Below, in pieces: positions 5,859-6,336 of a DNA stretch of 6,336 nt (its first letter is position 1; each line of letters starts with the position of its first letter). The DNA is from Pseudomonadota bacterium (lineage in GTDB: Bacteria; Pseudomonadota; Gammaproteobacteria; Steroidobacterales; Steroidobacteraceae). Location of the stretch: positions 1-6,336 of the forward strand of contig JAJXYU010000029.1 in NCBI GenBank assembly GCA_021780395.1, given 5' to 3'. Position numbers and translations under genes: made by a program. The notes beneath the pieces were generated by a model that saw nothing but the letters and a program-made list of their open reading frames with translations, did no database searches and was not told the origin of the DNA.

Positions 5859-6336
<478 letters not shown>

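Overview
The window is ordinary-looking, very GC-rich chromosomal DNA from a proteobacterium, most likely a gammaproteobacterium. This rests on the small protein at 3900-4256, which matches a family I know mainly from Pseudomonas-like gammaproteobacteria, on the YajQ protein, and on tryptophan operon control by a leader peptide. The placement is an inference; no rRNA or other marker gene is present. I see no mobile element, CRISPR array, tRNA or rRNA.

Layout. 1-816 (minus) is the first 272 codons of a D-2-hydroxyacid dehydrogenase that runs off the left edge. It diverges from a compact rhomboid-type intramembrane protease at 868-1476 (plus). The rhomboid meets yajQ (1473-1955, minus) tail to tail, and both stop codons are read from one CTAG tetranucleotide. 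yajQ lies 25 bp downstream of an ABC exporter half-transporter (1981-3732, minus), so the two probably form an operon. The ABC gene diverges from a short conserved gene of unknown function (3900-4256, plus). The 167 bp between them carry an AT-rich block with -10-like hexamers on both strands.

The right third is the start of a tryptophan biosynthesis operon: promoter, trpL, attenuator terminator, trpE (4471-5856) and trpG (5859 to beyond the right edge). The 214-bp gap before trpE holds an 18-codon leader peptide with three consecutive Trp codons, a terminator hairpin with a T-tract, and a competing antiterminator pairing. trpE and trpG encode the two subunits of anthranilate synthase, the first step from chorismate to tryptophan, and their expression should rise when charged tRNA-Trp is scarce.

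Most worth a second look: (a) the trpL promoter lies so close to its ATG that the leader mRNA may be leaderless, as reported for the Sinorhizobium trpL; (b) the dehydrogenase has the same close promoter-to-ATG spacing; (c) the ABC transporter's reading frame continues 43 codons upstream of its only canonical start with protein-like sequence, and the best placed start there is a non-canonical ATC behind a Shine-Dalgarno-like GAGGGA.
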